Assembly: GCA_021234155.1 (NCBI GenBank)
Contig: JAJEKV010000036.1
Location: 1,868,777 to 1,932,776, forward strand
Source: Isoetes taiwanensis
Taxonomy: Eukaryota > Streptophyta > Lycopodiopsida > Isoetales > Isoetaceae
DNA length: 64,000 nucleotides
Direction of reading: 5' to 3'
A model generated the notes under the pieces. It made no database searches, was not told where the DNA came from, and worked only from the letters and a program-made list of their open reading frames with translations. Both the position numbers and the translations under genes were made by a program. Positions 10,450-20,812 of the stretch are shown here, in pieces. Every line of letters starts with the position of its first letter. Position 1 is the stretch's first letter.

Positions 10450-12340
10450 ATGTCTGCTCGTGCCTTCACTCCGGAAGAACTTCTTTGCCAAACCATGGCT
10501 CGCCTTGAGCGCCATCAGCATCGTGAAGCTATTCGAGACATGTATGACACTGATTATGATATTGAGGGAGGTCGCGTCCGCTCAAGAGCCCAGTCGGCAC
10601 CGCCTACTCCTCGCGTTCATTCTCGACCAGGGTCTCCCCCTGCGTGTAAACATTGCTCTCAACCCCAGTCGCCCCATCATACCCCTGTTCAGCCCACTCC
10701 TCATTATTTCCAAACTCTGGAAAGCACCTACATCCATATCCCCTCTGGTCATACCCCTTTGCCTTCACAACCTTCTTCTCCCCCTGCTGGGATGGGCTAC
10801 CCTCATGTTTCTTTCGCCCCTCACCATGTCCATGAATATCAAACCTCCCCATCTTTTCAGCCACACTTCCAGTCTACAATCTCACTGATCTTAAGCTCAA
10901 TGAAGAGGGCTCCCATGGTCCATCACCACAGGATGCTCCTCTCTCTGGACCCCCGGTTTTTCTGTCCCTATGCCGCCTTGTTCTCAGCCCACGGCTGTTC
11001 CCTCCAGTTATGTTCCTGCTTATGCTCCCCCTGTTTATGCGCTAGTTCGGCCCCCATCTCCTATTCACAATCTGAAGCTGACCTATCCTACCTTCGGCAA
11101 TACTAAAGGCAAGCCTTTGGATCAGAGTGCCCAAGCTCACATGGAGGAATTTGAGGCCTTGGCTATTCTCAATGGTCATGCTCAACCTCAACTCAAGTTC
11201 CACATCTTTTCTACCACGCTACGAGGCGCCCCTCATCAATGGCTCATGGCTAACAAAAGCCACTGGCAGCAGAATTGGCAAGAGATGAAATCGGCATTTC
11301 TCTCTCATTATGGCACCACAGACGATGATCAACTCCTGCTCAAGCAACTCAATGATCTTCAGCAGCAACCCACGGAGTCTACGTGTGATTTCGCGGATCG
11401 CCTTCACATTCTGGTCAGCAAGCTCCAGGAGTGCCCCACGCAAAGCCAGATTCTTGTCTGGTTTCTGCAAGGCCTTCCTCCTACCATTCGTCTCATGACT
11501 GAGTACCTGCATCCCAAGACTTTGGAGCAGGCGATCGAATTGGTCAATCACTCGGTCAACGTCTCCTCACGGGGTATTGCCCTCACGGAACTACCTTTCA
11601 TGCCCCCAGTCATGGTTCCTCAGAATACAGTTCAACCTCAACCAGCCAATCCTCAACGCACTCAGATCTGGTGCCATATCTGTAAATATCAAGGACATCT
11701 TGCCAATGAATGCAACTCCACTAATGGTCCTCCTCATTGTAAATGATGCAACATGTGCAATCATGCCACGGAGGAGTGTACTTGTTCTCATCCTACACCC
11801 TTCAGACAGAAAATAGTTTTCCAGGTGCAAACCATGCCCCAGCAGCAACAATCATACCCGCCTCAGCAATTTCCAGCTCCACAACCTCAACAGTATCAAC
11901 AATCTCAGCAACCTCAGCAGTCTCGGGGTCCAGGCCCCCGTCCACCTTTTGATCCTTCCAAGGCTCAGTGTTATCATTGTCAGGAATGGAGACATACCAC
12001 CACGGCGTGCCCTCAACTTCCTCAAGTCCAAGTTCAACTTCCGGGAACCAATCAAACTGCTTCCATCAGACTCACGGCTTATCAACTCTGAATGGCCAAT
12101 GGCAAACAAGGCCCGCGTCCTGTTTTGAGAAAGCCACCACGGCCACCTCAACAACAGAGACCTCCGCAAGCAACGTCATCCTCCACTCCTCTGGATCAAC
12201 AAGCTCAAGAAGAAATTTATCAGGCTCTCAATCCTCCGGTCCAGCAGTCAAATTGGGTTTGGTTTGGTTTCTCGCCAGACCAGGGCCTCATGCCCCTTGA
12301 CTATCATCCCTCACGACACGCAACCAGCTTTTGCTGTTGA
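10450..12340 (+). pseudogene. gypsy-1 gag
   Basis: The first ATG after the primer site (10450) opens a frame with a Pro/Ser/His-rich N-terminus to about 10860, then a frameshift leads to the frame from 10970. There the retrotrans_gag core is visible (FSTTLRGAPHQWLM, about 11205; LHILVSKLQECPTQSQ, about 11400; LQGLPPTIR). CCHC knuckles follow: CHICKYQGHLANEC (about 11673), a degenerate CNMCNHATEEC, and CYHCQEWRHTTTAC (about 11970). In-frame TGA codons at 11744-11746 and 12089-12091 and a Gln/Pro-rich linker break the ORF. Gag should form the particle and bind RNA. It is non-functional as it stands. Confidence 0.85.
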
Positions 12341-13310
12341 CACGATCCCTCATGAAGATGAAAAAAAGGTCCACTTCGCGCCCGATTTGGATAAACTCAT
12401 GCCTCATGTCATGCCAAAGATGAGACAGAGTATTCTCACTCATGCAGGCTGCTGAAGGCCGCACACTTGCCAATGTTCATGCCACCACGCGTGCTCAGCA
12501 GCGTCAGGAGGCAGCTTCATCATCTAAGAGCCCACGCTCTCAGCCGTATCCCAATATTGCTGCAGAGGTGGAGCTTCTCAAAGAGGTTTCTGCTTCTTTG
12601 CCTCAGACTCCTGCTCCTTTGGATCCTGCTAATCCATTTTCTCATGTTCCTTTGGAACTCCAAGAAGAGCTTGCAAAAATCAAGATCCCCTTGAGCCTTG
12701 CCACTATTTTGAAACTCTGTCCTGCTCTCAAAAACCAGTTGCCCCTTCCCACTGTTCTGGTAGGAGTCGTGGCTACTTCAACGCCCACGGTGCATGCCAC
12801 GGTGGGCAATCAACAAATCAATCATGTTCAAATTGATGGAGGAAGTGCTGTCAATCTCATTACTGATAAGCTCCGGAAGCAATTGGGCATTAAGCAGCTC
12901 TATCATGTCCCCTACGATATCAAGTTGGCCAATGCCATATCACGCGCCCTCAAGGCGTCACCCCTCTTCTTCACATTAGTATTAGTGATCTCAAATTTCC
13001 CTTGGAATTTAGAGTTTGGAAAGCTGGAGAAGATCCGGGTGATTACGAAATGCTGGTTGGAAGACCCGTTCTCCGCCAGGCTAAAAGCATTCACTACTGG
13101 GCCACAGATCAACTTGTTATCACTGATGGTCATCTCAATGCTACTATGGATTTGGAAACGGGCAAGTTAATTTCTGTTGAACATGCAGAACCCTCAATCT
13201 CTGATACTGACTCTGAAGAGGCTCAAAACATCTATCACGTTCAGGCTCCACCAGCGAGTCTGCTCTCTCATCCTACCCTGAATATGCTGATCCTTGGGGT
13301 GAGATGACTC
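12341..13310 (+). pseudogene. gypsy-1 aspartic protease region
   Basis: The frame 12442-13170 carries a linker, then HVQIDGGSAVNLITDKL at about 12826-12880. This is the retropepsin-like active site with D-G-G in place of the usual D-T/S-G, seen in some plant gypsy proteases. A frameshift near 13000 moves the rest of the domain to another frame (EDPGDYEMLVGRPVL, with the G-R-P-x-L seen after the protease flap). An ATG-headed leader in a third frame (12264-12455) joins it to gag. Several frameshifts, non-functional. Confidence 0.7.
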
Positions 13311-13350
13311 TTGATCAGGACCAGGCCGTGGCCGTCTACTGGACCCTTAC

Positions 13351-14690
13351 TTGGCTCCTTGCAATCGAATTCAACGTCTTGATCATTTTTCTGACACAGA
13401 AGTTCCTTCTGCGCAAGTGGATGTTCATGCTGTCATGGTGCAACCTCTGCTTGATGACGCTCAGCATGCTCTTTTCTTCACCACTCAAAATGTTGCACCT
13501 CCTGTCATGCTCCAACCACCTGCTCATATCGTTCAGAACATAGAGGTTGTCCCACATATTCAAACTCCTGAGGTGGAAATCTTGGACATTGGTAACAATC
13601 AACCAGTCCGTCTCGCTGCCAATCTTCCAGCAACTTATAAAGCACGCGTAGTCACTTTGTTCAAAAAATTCAAACATATCTTTGCGTGGAGCTATAAAGA
13701 CCTTCGAGGTATCAAAAAAGAGTTAGGGGAACTGGCCATTCCCACTAAACCTGATGCACGCCCAATCTAGCAACGACAGTATCGGCTCAACCCCAACTAT
13801 CGTGACCGCGTCAAAGCTGAAATCGATAAATTCCTGGCTGCTGGCTTAATTTATGAGGTCAAACATTCCGAGTGGGTGAGCCCCATTGTCATTGCTCTCA
13901 CTAGAGCATAATGGAAAGATCACTTCCCGCTTCCCTTCACAGACCAGGTTCTGGAAGAGGTTGCTGGTCACGAGATGTACTCTTTCATGGATGGTTTTTC
14001 GGGTACAATCAAATTTCTATCAAACAAGAAGATCAACTAAAAACCACCTTCACCACGCCGTGGGGCACTTTTGCCTACAAGGTGGTTCCCTTTGGGCCCT
14101 CAAACTCTCCATCTACATTTCAACGCATCATGCTTTCTGTCTTTCAAGACTATATGAAAGAAAATCCTTTCCTCCAAATTTTTCAAGATGATTTCTCGGC
14201 CTATAGCTCCATGGATGATCACCTGGAGAAGTTATAGCTGGTATTTCAAAAATGTGATAAGTCTGGTATCAGGTTCAATCCTGAGAAGTGCACTTTTTGT
14301 GTCACCTCCGGAGTTCTTTTGGGTCATGTGGTTAGTAAAGAAGGCATCACCACGGATCCTGCAAAAATTAGTTGCGTGCTGAAGGCTCAAGCACCCTCCA
14401 ACATCAAAGAGACACGCTCCTTCCTGGGTAAGGTCAATTATTATGCCACCTTCATTCCTGGACTCGCTGCCATTGCTGATCCCATTCATAAACTCACGGG
14501 TGATGAATCCTCTTGGGCTTGCAATCCCCAGGCGGAGGCAGCCTTCCAACAGCTGAAGATCTTGCTTACCCAGGCCCCGGTCCTTGTTCCTCCTCAATGG
14601 GACAAGCCTTTTCATGTTCATGTCGATGTTTTGGCTTTTGCCATTGGTGATGTTCTTTCACAGGCATATGATGAGCATCCGCTATGCTAG
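13351..14690 (+). pseudogene. gypsy-1 reverse transcriptase
   Basis: The N-terminal RT flank is clear (FKKFKHIFAWSYKDLRGI, about 13660-13715). A TAG at 13768-13770 interrupts the start of the domain. The fingers segment after EWVSPIVI is missing: about 20 residues (the 'PKKNGKIR.CVDFRKLN' region) are replaced by a few unrelated codons and a stop near 13910. Motif A (FMDGFSGYNQI, about 13986) and motif C (FQDDFSAYSS, about 14180) keep their catalytic Asp residues. A TAG at about 14236 and frame changes follow, then the thumb/connection (GHVVSKEGITTDPAKI, FLGKVNYYATFIPGL). The left breakpoint of the 24-kb duplication is inside this gene at 14083. Confidence 0.9.
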
Positions 14691-15189
14691 CCGGAAACTC
14701 AATCCTGCCGAACGCAATTATTCTGTCATGGAGCGGGAAGCATTGGGCTTAGTTTTTTGTGTCCAACGTTTCCGACATTATTTGTTAGGAAGCAAGATCA
14801 AGTTATTCGTTGATCATCAAGCTCTACTCTATTTGATCAACAAGGCCATGCCCGCGGGTCGCATTGCTCGTTGGGTCTTACTTCTGCAGGAGTTCGCTCC
14901 CTTTAAAATCATTCACAAGGCAGGCAAATCTCATGTGGTACCCGATTATCTCTCACGCATCCACACAGATGATCTGTCCACGGGTGTTTCTGATGCTTTT
15001 CCAGATGCCCAACTGTTCTTAGTCACATCCACACCTCCTTGGTTTCAAAACTATCAGCAATATCTCCTCTCTGGCGCCCTTCCATCAGAGGATCCCATGC
15101 TCTCTCCAAAAAAACTTCACTCACGCTGTTGTCAGTTTCTCCGTGAAGTCCGTGACTATACCATGGTTGCGGGCCATCTGTACAAATGA
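14691..15189 (+). pseudogene. gypsy-1 RNase H and connection to integrase
   Basis: Frame 14584-15189 reads YASRKLNPAERNYSVMEREALGL, with the conserved Glu of RNase H, then FVDHQALLYLIN (conserved Asp) and HKAGKSHVVPDYLSR, the usual C-terminal H/D motif. The first RNase H block (FHVHVDVLAFAIGDVLSQ) is in the preceding frame, so there is a frameshift near 14690. In that block D-V replaces the usual D-A-S. The frame ends in TGA at 15187-15189 before the integrase frame. Confidence 0.85.
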
Positions 15190-15198
15190 GGCAAAGAC

Positions 15199-16370
15199 AT
15201 GGTCCTCCGTCGATGTGTTCTCCCTCACGAGGTGCCCGATATCGTTCGACAAGCCCACAAAGGGCTTGGTGGTGGTCATTTCAATGGTGACACCACGGCA
15301 CGCAAAATTCTTCTGGCAGGCTATTTCTGGCCCACACTCTTCAAGGATGCCCATGCTCACGCCCGCATGTGTGATGTCTATCAGCGTGTGGGTCGGCCCA
15401 CGGCCCGTGATGCTCTACCAATGACGTCGGTTGCCACTCCGCTACCCTTCAGCAAGTGGGGAATGGACTTTGTGGGGCCCATGGATCCTCCTGCGCGGCA
15501 CACCCGTGCCCGCTATATTTTGGTTATCACAGATTATGCTACAAAATGGGCAGAGGCCTGTGCACTCCCGAACAACACTGCTGCCAGTACGGCCAAAGTA
15601 CTTTACACGCATATCATCACGCGTTTTGGTTGTCCCACGGAACTAGTCAGTGATCGAGGAGTTCATTTTGTCAATCACACCATCAAAGAGCTGACGAATT
15701 ATTTGCATATACATCACAGAAAAAGCACACCTTACTATCCTCAAGGGAATGGTTTGGTTGAAAGCACTAACAAGATTCTCATCACTATTCTGAAGAAAAT
15801 ATGTGATGCTTCTCGCACGGATTGGCAAGACAAATTACCTACTGTTCTCTGGGCTTACAACACAAGTTTCAAAATTGCTACTGGCCACACTCCTTTCAAG
15901 CTGGTATATGGCCAAGAGGCTATCATGCCCTTTGAATATGTTCTTCCGACTCTTCGTTTCCAACTGGCTACAGCACATAATCCACCTGCCGCACTGCAAG
16001 AAAGAGTTTATCAACTTGAACAGTTGGATGAACTTAGGCGAGATGCTTATCTTCGAGTTCTTACTGGGTAACAGTTGAGGAAATCATGCATGACAAACAC
16101 CTCAAAGCCAAAACATTTAAAGAAGGTGATTTAGTTCTACTTTATGACTCTAGATACAAAAATTTTCCAGGCAAGTTAAAATTTCGGTGGCTTGGTCCGT
16201 ATCAAATTCTTCAAGTGGTGCAACCCAGCGTTTTCAAACTGGTAGAGTTAGATGGCACGCCACTACTTACTCTGGTTAATGGCTTTCGCCTCAAACAGTT
16301 TCATACAGATGACACAACAATTCATTCTAAAGATCAACAAGCACATTCAGACTCTGAACACAGTGAATAG
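15199..16370 (+). pseudogene. gypsy-1 integrase
   Basis: The frame 15199-16071 has the H-x-H part of the zinc domain (AHKGLGGGHFNGDTTARKI) but its C-x-x-C reads CDVY, so one zinc ligand is lost. The core keeps the catalytic triad: WGMDFVGP (about 15463), VSDRGVHF (about 15650), YYPQGNGLVEST (about 15735). A stop near 16070 and frameshift separate the C-terminal region 16086-16370, which reads KTFKEGDLVLLYDSR and KFRWLGPYQI, the GPY/F-type C-terminal module. No chromodomain is seen. Confidence 0.9.
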
Positions 16371-17240
16371 AAGCATATTTATATTATATTTGTCGAGAAA
16401 AACAAAATGTGGGCATTGCCCATATACTTTCGCTATGGGTTGAGCCCTATTTACAAAATCCTACATTAAAAAAGGGACCTCTACTCTGGGTTTGGAGCAG
16501 AGGTCACATGGAGGATGTGGTAGAGGCACTGCTCGTGGTCCCAGCGAAGGTGGATCAACACCTCCATTGGGTTTGACAGAGGGTCGGGATGCTCAGCCAT
16601 CCCGGCACACCAGCCGTCCATAGGAATTCCACAGTTGCGGAGCTTCCAGAGATCCAGCGCATTCATCTTCGCGGTGATCCATTCATTACAGTTATGCGGC
16701 ATAGTACACTCGAGATCCATCTTCGCCAACGGATGCTTTCTGCTTGCCCACTGTTCGCTTTATAGAGCCAGACTGCCTAAAGCTCTGCCGGCGTGGACCA
16801 ATCACAAATTTGCTAACGTGGTTGCATGCATGCAATTTCTAATTCTAGATTCCCTTATCCGGCCGCAAATCTAGTCAAGGTACCTTCTGCCATTCATTTT
16901 TATGATATTCCACTCTCGAGTTGCCTGCATTAATGGTTATTCCTTCGTCCTACGCCCGTCAGTCATTATTACTCATACCTTCAATACGTTGTCACATCCT
17001 ACCGTTTATTTTTAATCATCTCGACCGTTCCTTTGATCTTCCTTTACCGCTTGGGGACACAGCCAAATTTTTGCCTCCCAATCGCCTTTCTCAGATCTGC
17101 CGCCATCTGGCATCAGCAACGGCTCCGTTTCTTCTCCTCAAATAGCCTTCCGCAACACCCGCGCGTCCTAAACCTTTTCGCATCTCTTTCGTCCTCCACC
17201 CTCCACCCTCCGACTTCCTTTCTTCTCTTTGCTCATCGCT
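16371..17240. other. gypsy-1 spacer between integrase and the extra ORF
   Basis: No sense-strand coding signal. It holds an 82-codon antisense frame (16729-16481) of unknown meaning and a pyrimidine-rich stretch (17130-17240) just before the extra ORF. That stretch could be a 5' leader for a separate transcript, but no promoter motif is convincing. Copy 2 equivalent: 40521-41406. Confidence 0.6.
16481..16729 (-). CDS. Antisense ORF in gypsy-1 spacer, 82 codons
   Basis: An ATG-started, uninterrupted - strand frame rich in Trp, Met and Cys, with no match to a family I know. Some plant gypsy elements, such as Grande of the Tat lineage, are known to carry antisense ORFs between integrase and the 3' LTR, so the location is suggestive. 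In copy 2 (about 40620-40880) the frame is broken, but that stretch is affected by the copy-2 error pattern. It could equally be a chance frame. Confidence 0.2.
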   Translation of the reverse strand: MAKMDLECTMPHNCNEWITAKMNALDLWKLRNCGIPMDGWCAGMAEHPDPLSNPMEVLIHLRWDHEQCLYHILHVTSAPNPE

Positions 17241-20226
17241 ATGGCCGCTTCGCCTAAGTTCCCCACTCTTCAAGTCACAGTCCCCAGGGATCCGGCTCTC
17301 TTTGAATCCATGATTTTTTCTACTCCCACTCTCAGAGATCCCTTGGAAGATCCCAGTCGTGAAGTCGCAGAACACACGGGATTATTCGAGTTCTCTCGGC
17401 AAGAACTCCCGGCGTCTAATCCAGTCCAGCTCCGACAATTTGTTACTCATCTGGTTAAGACCAACGCAGGTTATCTCACAGAAGTTGATCACACTCGTAT
17501 CCTCCTCACCCCGGCCCTTCTGGCAGAGGTATTTCATTTGCCCATCCGCAATCCTTCTTTAACTTGGGCTGCTCTACAGGATCAGGATGTTACCAAGTAT
17601 GGCCAAACTCCTTATGCGGCCACCACTCATAAGCTCACTAACATTGCCAAACCACATGAAGGCTTTGTGAAGTTTTTGTGGCGTAAGTTCTTTGGTTACT
17701 CCATCAAGAACACCCACATCAATAAGCCGTTCTTTCATACTGCTATAATGGCCATTCACTCTCCGCACCATCTTGATTGGCCTCAAATTTTGTTCTACCG
17801 GTTGTGCTATGAACTGGATAGAATCCGTCATTCTCCTGCCTCTGGTTTAGAATCTGCTATGGGTGCTCACATGCAAGCCCTCATTGATCATTGTCTTCTT
17901 ATTCCCAGTCAAGGTTCTCCCACAAATTTGGACACTGATTCTCAGTCCTCCACGAAACAACTGTCCAACATTATTTCTGCTGTCAGGAATCTTCAAGATG
18001 ACATCTCCCATCCACAACCATCTTCTTCTCCTAACCGTCAGCAACGAGAACCCGTCATCAATGTTCCATCCTCGCAGTCCACAGAAATCCAACACTCCCG
18101 CTCTCAGCAAGTTTCCCAGAATACCCATCCCATCCGTCCACCACCGTCATTGCTTCTTCAACCCCTGCAACCCCCACTTTCACGTCGCGCACTCTATCAA
18201 TATCAGCAAGATGTCCAAGAATGTGTGCTCAAGCTCCAAGACTCTCAAGAGAATTTTATGAATGGAATCCAACATAACATGGATTCCACGGATGCTCTTC
18301 AACAAGATCTTGACGCGGCCATCACGCAAGTTCAGTCTCTTGAAGACAGTCTCCAAACTAAGCACGCTGCCATGTTACAGGCCCGTGAGGCTCTCAAAGC
18401 AGAAGAAGAACGGACTGCAATGCTTGCAGATCAGCAGGTTCAGTTGCAGACCACCATCCAGGATCTTCTTGCCCAACTCAAGGATAAGGATAAGCTCCTC
18501 ACTGATCTCCAGACCATGTATACTGATCTCTCCAAAGATTACAACAGTCAGTTACGCCATGTTGAACTTCGTGATGAGCACATTGCTCTTCTAGAAGGTC
18601 AGGTCTCCACCCTCAGAAGCAGAAACTCATTGATGACACAGAGATTGCTAGTCTTCAACTTCAGCTCTCAAGCTCCTTCAACTTCTCACGCCACGCCCTC
18701 ACACCGCCGGGTCCGTGATCAGTCCCTTCTCCTCCTGGACAAAGATAACAAAATCAGGGATCTTGAACACCAACTCAATCAAGCTCTCCAGTCTGCTGAA
18801 GAAGCGCAGAGTCAACACGAAATATACCTGCAGCTGGCTATGACAATTCCCAGGGATTATTTCACTCCCTCCGGTTACTTGGATTATGTTGTCTCACGCC
18901 GACATATTTTCCTTCTCAAATGGTATTCTGCTAATGGCAAAATTCATGAGCCCCTCCGCAGCACGGATCTTCTCACCATTTGGCCAGATCTCTCCATTGA
19001 AGATAAAGGACTCCTCTGCGCTCTCTTGGTATATGGCCTCCTCACCTGTGAAGATCCTGAATTCTTCATCTTCCACCTGGTCCAGCCCATGCCTTATGTT
19101 CTTCATGATTTCTATCTGGCTGACACTCTGGACAAGTTCCTTGAGGGGTCTTCAGTGGCAATGCACACGCTCAATGGTTGTTATTACCCGATAACAAATA
19201 TTTATAGGATCCAGCTCACGCCAACACTTTCAAAGAGGAGTATATGACCGAGCTTGCTACTCATCTTCCACTCTGGAGTGCCGAGACCCTGCAACAAGTT
19301 CGTAAGAATTTGTCTGAGGATGAGAGTATTCAATTTGCCCAAATCTATTTACAACATCTGGGAGGCTACAACACTCTGCGTGTATATCTGGACAGCCACA
19401 CTGTCCCCACGGAATGGGTTTCACCACCGGTACATAGTATGCTTCCTTCTTCTGACTGGGAGCAATGGTGTCAAACATTGGATGCAGATCTCGTTCGAGA
19501 ATTCCGGGAGCAGGCTCAGAAGCCCACGATGCATTCCCAACCTGAAAATTATCTGTATGCATCTCTGGGAGTGCCACCATGATGACGCTATCTCACCTCT
19601 GATTGGTGTCTCCCCTTTTGGACCAAGGTTATGGATGGGCACGCTGACTCGACTCTTGCTTATATTTACATGGATCTTAGGTGGGATCCACGTTTTATAC
19701 GCCGCTCTGTCTGGCCTGACGGTGTCACGGTGATACTTTAGAACGCACAAGCAATTGGATCTATATCCCCAACAAAAAAGGATGGCAGACGCCTACTCAT
19801 GCTATCTGGGGTCTCACTCAGTTCTTAGAGTGTGCTGCCACCTCCCCGGATCCTTCTGTTCATCATCAAGCAGGTTTTTGTGCTGCTCTGAAGTGCCTCC
19901 TATTGTGCTCACTTGCACGGAAGAGACCGATTTATTATTGTAACCCTAATGCCAGTGCCCGTGCCTTCGGCCTTCAGACCTGTCTTCTGATGGAGTGCCA
20001 ATATATCACTACAGAGGCTCACCGTGCCTTTGAAGACATGGTGCAGTCTGGTTTTCTTATCGACGCCCATCCTGCAATTGGTCTCAATACTCCTGAGGCT
20101 CTCAAGGACCGGCAGGAGCTTATCACGACCTATCATTCTGGCAACCGCCCTCATACCAAACAAGATGATTTTGAAGTTGCTGGATTTCCACCTCCTGAGT
20201 CTGTTCCAAATTTTCTCTCCCCTTAG
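17241..20226 (+). pseudogene. gypsy-1 extra 3' ORF (unknown function, coiled coil), frameshifted
   Basis: The first ATG at 17241 opens a frame to 19247 (about 668 codons). A shift near 19190-19210 continues it in the frame of 19244-19582, and further fragments run to 20226, just before the polypurine tract. Original length would be about 1000 residues. Regions: an N-terminal globular part (1-240) with LLTPALLAEVFHLPI and LWRKFFGYSI, recalling the N-terminal domain of ORFs in plant gypsy elements; a Ser/Pro/Gln-rich linker (240-310); a long coiled coil (about 315-475, LQQDLDAAITQVQSLEDSL); then a C-terminal globular part (FTPSGYLDYVVSRRHIFLLKW; later YCNPNASARAFGLQTCLLME). No signal peptide or transmembrane segment is evident, which argues against an envelope-like role. 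Function unknown. Confidence 0.65.
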
Positions 20227-20234
20227 TGTCGTTT

Positions 20235-20247
20235 GGTGGGGGGGGAG
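20235..20247 (+). other. gypsy-1 polypurine tract
   Basis: A G-rich purine run (about GGTGGGGGGGGAG) immediately before the 3' LTR and nine bases after the last stop of the extra ORF, as expected for plus-strand priming. The copy-2 equivalent at 44369-44378 is shorter. Confidence 0.8.
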
Positions 20248-20812
20248 TGTTAGTCCTGTACGTCCTGGTACGGGACTATTCATGCACACCACGGAACAAG
20301 GCAGGAACAAGACGCCAGGACCAGGTCAAGGTCAAGCATCAGGTAGCAAACCCCCGCCGAAGACCAGGCTGAAGACCACGCCAAAGAAGAGGCAGAGAAT
20401 GATAAATGACGACCCGGCAAGTCTGACAAGACTTAGCGTGATTCCAGGCACGTAAAGAAGGCACCGCCAGATTTCCTGAAAATCAGGCTTTGATCAAGGA
20501 GTTGGAGCGAAATCTGCCAAACACCTATTTTGGGCCCAAGGCCATTGTACTATATATGAGTAGAGTTAGAACTCAGTTTTCTAGATGAGTTTTAGTCCTT
20601 GTCTCGAGTCTTTTTCTCGTTTCCGAGAGCTTATGTACACTCAGTGATATCAAGGAAGCATCATTATCTTCACTGTTTGTTGTTCTTTCCTGTTTTTCCT
20701 TTTCGATTCCTTTGTAAAATCCCGCGTGCACTCAGCTAGGATTTTCCTGTTTGATCCAAGGGTCCTCACTGAGGGCTGTCTTGCAGGAGATCCCGAACCC
20801 AGACCCTAAACA
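20248..20812 (+). repeat. gypsy-1 3' LTR
   Basis: 565 bp, TGTTAGTCCTG to CCCTAAACA, matching the 5' LTR. Followed by TCCTA, near-identical to the ACCTA before the 5' LTR. Confidence 0.9.

Larger units (their letters stand above)
9831..20812 (+). mobile_element. Full-length, decayed Ty3/gypsy LTR retrotransposon (gypsy-1)
   Basis: An 11-kb element with direct LTRs (9831-10402 and 20248-20812), a tRNA-Asp-type primer site, a polypurine tract, and gag-PR-RT-RNase H-IN in gypsy order (IN last). A further large ORF region lies between IN and the 3' LTR. Flanking 5-mers are ACCTA (9826-9830) and TCCTA (20813-20817), a 4/5 match to a target-site duplication. The LTRs are highly similar, so insertion is fairly recent, yet gag and pol carry stops and frameshifts. 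It sits inside the - strand transposase-like gene, probably in an intron. Everything from 14083 on recurs from 38246. Confidence 0.9.

Noticed and set aside
10604-12169. Antisense frames opposite gypsy gag
   Set aside because: Shadows caused by the Pro/Gln-rich composition of gag; no independent motif.
17229-17240. Start of the extra gypsy ORF at TTG 17229
   Set aside because: A plant Pol II transcript should use the ATG at 17241 in the same frame; the TTG is only an open-frame extension.
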